DNA of 54,068 nucleotides. Origin: DAOTWP01 sp034435675 (GTDB taxonomy: Bacteria; Chloroflexota; Anaerolineae; Aggregatilineales; Phototrophicaceae). The notes under the pieces were generated by a model that saw nothing but the letters and a program-made list of their open reading frames with translations, had not been told where the DNA came from and made no database searches. The stretch is from the NCBI GenBank assembly GCA_034435675.1, contig DAOTWP010000190.1, positions 1-54,068 on the forward strand, read 5' to 3'. A program made the translations under genes and the position numbers. Positions 49,554-54,068 of the stretch are shown one piece after another. The stretch's first letter is position 1, and each line of letters starts with the position of its first letter.

Positions 49554-52172
49554 GTGAACACTGTCATCCTCACGCATACCAACGCAGATTTTGACGCAGT
49601 CGCCGCGCTGCTGGGCGCGCATAAACTTTATCCCAACGCCACACCGCTTTTGCCTGACCGGCTGAATCATAATGTCAGTGAGTTCATCACGCTGTATCAG
49701 AACGGGCTGCCCTTTGTCCATCCGGAAGACATCCGCCTGCGTACCATCCAGCACGTTATCCTTGTAGATACTGCTCGCCTCCCCGCACTGAAAGCGCTCA
49801 AACGCGCGGCGACTGTCCAGATTATTGACCACCATACCCCCCCGCCGCCTGCGCCAAACCAGACCGTCATCTGCGAATCTGTAGGGGCAATCACCACGTT
49901 TTTTGTCGAACAGATTGATGCATCCGGCATCAGCCTCAACTCGCTGGAAGCGACGCTGCTAATGCTGGGCATCTATTCAGATACGGGCGCGCTGACTTAT
50001 GGGACAACCACCCCGCGTGATGTCCGCGCCGCAGCGTGGCTGCTGGAGCGCGGCGCAGTGCTGGATACGGTGCGGCGTTTTCTAACGCTGGCACTGTCCC
50101 CGGAACAACAGCAGCTTTTCGACCTGCTGATTAACGCCTCAGAGAGCCGGATAATTCAGGGCTACACCATCATGGTCTGCGCGGTCAGAGTGGATAGTTA
50201 TGTCACGCAGATCAGCACGGTGGTGCATCGCCTGCGCGATATGCTGGACACGACGGCACTGTTCGTGGTGGTCGAGATGCCCAAAAGCACCCTGCTGGTT
50301 TGCCGCGCGGCAGTGGATGTGATTAATGTCGGCGCGGTGGCGGCAGCGTTTGGCGGTGGTGGGCACGGACGGGCGGCAGCCGCGACCATCTACGACAAAC
50401 CCCTTGACGTGCTGCGCCCGCTGTTATGGGAAGAAATCGCCCGGCGCGTCGAACCGCTGGCAAGGGTTGCCGACCTGATGTCACGCGGGGTCAAAACCTT
50501 CGGCGCACACCAGCGCTTACGGGATGTCGTCCAGGAGATGCGGCGCATCGGGCACGAAGGCTATCCGGTTATTGATGAGGAACATGTTGTTGGGTTGCTG
50601 ACCCGCCGCGACGCTGACCGCGCCATTGAACACGATCTCGCGCAGCTTAATGTGCGGGATGTGATGATGGGCGGCGAAGTCAAACTCACGCCGGACGATT
50701 CGGTTTCCGCTCTTGAACAGCTCATGGTCAAAAGCGGCTGGGGACAAATCCCGGTGGTGGACGCAGAGAACCGGCTGATTGGAATTGTCACCCGCACTGA
50801 CCTGATCAAGCATTGGGCACGCATGCACCCGACAGTTCCGGCGATTAAGCGCGTAGTATCGGCAGAGCAGCTTGCGACTACCCTCGGCAAACGGACGAAA
50901 CGGCTAATTGACGCAGTGGTTGCGCTGGCGCAAGAACAGGAAATCGTGCTGTATCTGGTGGGTGGAACAGTGCGCGATGTGCTGCTGGAACGGCGCAATC
51001 TGGATATTGATTTTGTCGTGGAGGGCAACGCTATCGCGTTTGCAGACCGTGTACGGATGCATCTGGGCGGCGAGATCAGCAGCTTTCGTCCCTTTGGCAC
51101 CGCCAAATGGATGCTGGGCGAAGATATATATGGCAGGCTGGGTATTCTAGCAGAGGATGGTCTGCCGGACAGCGAACTGCCGCAGCATCTTGATTTTGCA
51201 ACTGCGCGCAATGAATTCTACGAACACCCAACAGCGCTGCCGACGGTATACAGCGGGTCAATCAAGCTGGACCTGTACCGTCGCGATTTCACCATCAACA
51301 CACTGGCTGTCCAACTCAGCCCACATTACGAGGTAGGGCATCTGCTGGACTTTTATGGCGGGGAGAGTGACCTGCAAGCAAAACTCATCCGTGTCCTGCA
51401 CAGCCTGAGCTTTGTGGATGACCCCACGCGCATCCTGCGCGCAGTCCGTTTTGAGCAGCGCCTGAGCTTCACGATTGAAACGCGCACAGAGATACTGATC
51501 GAAACTGCACTGCCGATGCTGCGCCGCATCACCGGGGAACGCCTGCGGCATGAATTGACACTGCTGCTGCAGGAACGCGATCCCGAAAAAGGGCTGCGTT
51601 CGCTGGAAAAACGACAAATCCTGATTGCTATTCATCCCGCGTTTACCCTTTCAGCGCTGCTCGAAGCCGATTTTCGGGCAGTTCGGCAGCCTGGAACTGT
51701 ACTATTAACGCCAGCAGCAGAAATCGCAGAACTGCTCTGGCACTGCATTGCGGCGCGAATACCACTGGAAAAAGCTGCTGAATGGACAGAACGTTTAGCA
51801 TTTGGGCGCACGTTCGGCGTTTCTCTGGTCGAGACAGCGCGCCTGCTCCAGGATGCTCCACTGCTATCAACACCTGGCGCCGCGCCCAGTGCCATCGTAG
51901 AACTGCTGGAGACAGCTTCTGAGTTAGCACTGTTTACAGCATGGGCGCTCGCTGAGGACTCCCTGCGCCGTCATTACCTCGAGCAGTATGTGCAGCGCTG
52001 GCGGCAGATGCAACCGGTGACGGATGGACACGCGCTGATCGCTATGGGCTTAATGCCGGGACCAGATTTTGGCAAAATGCTGCGCCAACTGCGCGTGGCA
52101 TGGCTCGACGGCATTATCCACAATGAGGCAGAAGAACAGGCGCTGCTGCAACAACTGATTCAGAACATGTAA
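49554..52172 (+). CDS. DHH-CBS-CBS-tRNA nucleotidyltransferase/poly(A) polymerase fusion
   Basis: 872 residues from GTG at 49554 (CAGGGAA upstream). Domain order: DHH phosphoesterase (DHH at 92-94, with THTNADFDA at 7-15 and GGGGHGRAA at 267-275), two CBS domains (about 305-425), then a class II nucleotidyltransferase with GGTVRD (470-475), catalytic DID (484-486), the YRRDFTIN segment and the helical neck and body. Proteins with this order act as A-adding (or CCA-adding) enzymes on tRNA 3' ends in some deep-branching bacteria. The DHH part may give nuclease or phosphatase activity. Whether a separate CC-adding enzyme exists cannot be seen here. Confidence 0.9.
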   Translation: MNTVILTHTNADFDAVAALLGAHKLYPNATPLLPDRLNHNVSEFITLYQNGLPFVHPEDIRLRTIQHVILVDTARLPALKALKRAATVQIIDHHTPPPPAPNQTVICESVGAITTFFVEQIDASGISLNSLEATLLMLGIYSDTGALTYGTTTPRDVRAAAWLLERGAVLDTVRRFLTLALSPEQQQLFDLLINASESRIIQGYTIMVCAVRVDSYVTQISTVVHRLRDMLDTTALFVVVEMPKSTLLVCRAAVDVINVGAVAAAFGGGGHGRAAAATIYDKPLDVLRPLLWEEIARRVEPLARVADLMSRGVKTFGAHQRLRDVVQEMRRIGHEGYPVIDEEHVVGLLTRRDADRAIEHDLAQLNVRDVMMGGEVKLTPDDSVSALEQLMVKSGWGQIPVVDAENRLIGIVTRTDLIKHWARMHPTVPAIKRVVSAEQLATTLGKRTKRLIDAVVALAQEQEIVLYLVGGTVRDVLLERRNLDIDFVVEGNAIAFADRVRMHLGGEISSFRPFGTAKWMLGEDIYGRLGILAEDGLPDSELPQHLDFATARNEFYEHPTALPTVYSGSIKLDLYRRDFTINTLAVQLSPHYEVGHLLDFYGGESDLQAKLIRVLHSLSFVDDPTRILRAVRFEQRLSFTIETRTEILIETALPMLRRITGERLRHELTLLLQERDPEKGLRSLEKRQILIAIHPAFTLSALLEADFRAVRQPGTVLLTPAAEIAELLWHCIAARIPLEKAAEWTERLAFGRTFGVSLVETARLLQDAPLLSTPGAAPSAIVELLETASELALFTAWALAEDSLRRHYLEQYVQRWRQMQPVTDGHALIAMGLMPGPDFGKMLRQLRVAWLDGIIHNEAEEQALLQQLIQNM

Positions 52173-52254
52173 ACCGCAGTGATGCCACCGAGTTACTGTA
52201 CCAACCACAATCAAAACACCGGCAAATTCTCCTTAAAAATAGTTGAAAAGGGGC

Positions 52255-52283
52255 TTGACTCTGTCCGACGACATTGATAGACT
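52255..52283 (+). promoter_or_regulatory. rRNA operon promoter P1
   Basis: TTGACT (52255-52260), 17 nt, TAGACT (52278-52283), preceded by an A-rich stretch (52233-52249) that could act as an UP element. The predicted start is near 52290, about 260 nt before the 16S gene. Confidence 0.65.
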
Positions 52284-52335
52284 TCCACACTCTTCACCAA
52301 TGTTAACAAACCGAGCAAACAGGCAAAGGACACGG

Positions 52336-52357
52336 TCACACAGGCGCAGATGCGGTG
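52336..52357 (+). repeat. rRNA leader repeat, copy 1
   Basis: A 22-nt element (TCACACAGGCGCAGATGCGG followed by TG) located about 50 nt after the predicted P1 start. It matches copy 2 at 52475-52496 in 19 of 22 positions. It is a possible antitermination or processing signal, though it does not match the classical boxA. Confidence 0.55.
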
Positions 52358-52398
52358 GGGCGGTGGGGTTGTCGGTTGAGCGCGGCAGGCGGGTCGGG

Positions 52399-52428
52399 GT
52401 GCAAACAGGTTTCCAACCTGGGGTGCAC
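52399..52428 (+). terminator. Hairpin just upstream of rRNA promoter P2
   Basis: GTGCA (52399-52403) pairs with TGCAC (52424-52428), and CAGGTT (52406-52411) pairs with AACCTG (52415-52420) inside it, with a 3-nt loop. It lies 5 nt before the P2 -35. It has no U tract and may be a processing or pausing element of the P1 transcript. Confidence 0.35.
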
Positions 52429-52433
52429 AAGAC

Positions 52434-52463
52434 TTGACAAGCGGGGTGAAGGAAGAGTAAGAT
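52434..52463 (+). promoter_or_regulatory. rRNA operon promoter P2
   Basis: TTGACA (52434-52439), 18 nt, TAAGAT (52458-52463). The predicted start is near 52470, immediately before repeat copy 2, about 80 nt upstream of the 16S gene. Confidence 0.65.
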
Positions 52464-52474
52464 ACACGATACGC

Positions 52475-52496
52475 TGACACAGGCGCAGGCGCGGTG
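52475..52496 (+). repeat. rRNA leader repeat, copy 2
   Basis: Second copy of the 22-nt element (TGACACAGGCGCAGGCGCGG followed by TG), at the 5' end of the predicted P2 transcript. Each rRNA promoter is thus followed by one copy. Confidence 0.55.
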
Positions 52497-52548
52497 ACAG
52501 CAGGCAGCTTAACAGCAGCATAGTGAGAGCGAAAGTAGTACCAGCAAT

Positions 52549-54038
<1,490 letters not shown>

Positions 54039-54068
54039 CTAAGCATCTGGCGCTATCCGCGAGGATAG

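Overview
This is a chromosomal window from a bacterium that is most likely a member of the Chloroflexota, possibly class Anaerolineae. The evidence is the 16S rRNA gene at the right end, which has several non-consensus core positions of the kind seen in that phylum, and the gene families present: a DHH-CBS-CBS-nucleotidyltransferase fusion, large multi-membrane glycosyltransferase-like proteins, a Gld-type ABC exporter with a DUF4340 protein, and stand-alone GAF sensor proteins. Genes are densely packed. ATG, GTG and TTG starts are all used. The 16S 3' end carries a normal anti-Shine-Dalgarno sequence. I see no insertion sequence, prophage, CRISPR array or tRNA gene.

Layout from the left. 1-2518 (minus): a NACHT/STAND-type P-loop ATPase cut by the window edge, with a coiled-coil zinc-ribbon protein upstream in the same operon. 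2691-15299 (plus): a compact surface-glycan or glycoprotein cassette of one polyprenyl-phosphate sugar-1-phosphate transferase, two O-antigen-ligase-like proteins with long TPR-type tails, and four multi-membrane GT-C-like proteins. 15370-20876 (plus): a PspA-like coiled-coil protein, a GAF sensor histidine kinase, an OmpR-type response regulator and a PLP enzyme of the cystathionine beta-synthase type. 21031-31238 (minus): one long arginine and carbamoyl-phosphate operon, argC-argB-(HNH protein)-argD-argJ-carA-carB-(membrane protein). 31360-35400 (plus): a Gld-type ABC exporter. 35728-49516 (plus except one gene): the primary sigma factor, a LiaF-like membrane protein, a GNAT acetyltransferase, a GAF membrane protein, a three-S1-domain protein, an FtsK translocase, a GH5 glycosidase (minus), a CBS-pair protein, a Rieske oxygenase, a small membrane protein and a lipoprotein. 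49554-54068 (plus): the tRNA nucleotidyltransferase fusion, then the start of an rRNA operon with two promoters.

The most interesting element is the leader of the arginine operon. A good sigma70-type promoter (31238-31210, minus) is followed by a 32-codon leader ORF (31165-31067) containing the run Arg4-Ile-Arg2. A perfect 12-bp hairpin with a U tract (31037-31002) follows. The leader codons just after the arginine run can pair with the 5' arm of that hairpin (10 bp, plus a second 6-bp helix). These are the parts of a ribosome-mediated transcription attenuator that senses arginine and sits in front of an approximately 10-kb operon that includes carAB. I know of arginine repressor (ArgR), T-box and fungal arginine-attenuator-peptide control, but not of an established bacterial arginine leader-peptide attenuator, so this is the main candidate for an undescribed system.

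Secondary points are a STAND ATPase with Arg in place of the Walker A Lys, an HNH protein inside the arginine operon, a structured leader before the sigma factor gene, two promoters placed to give leaderless mRNAs, and a duplicated 22-nt element in the rRNA leader.
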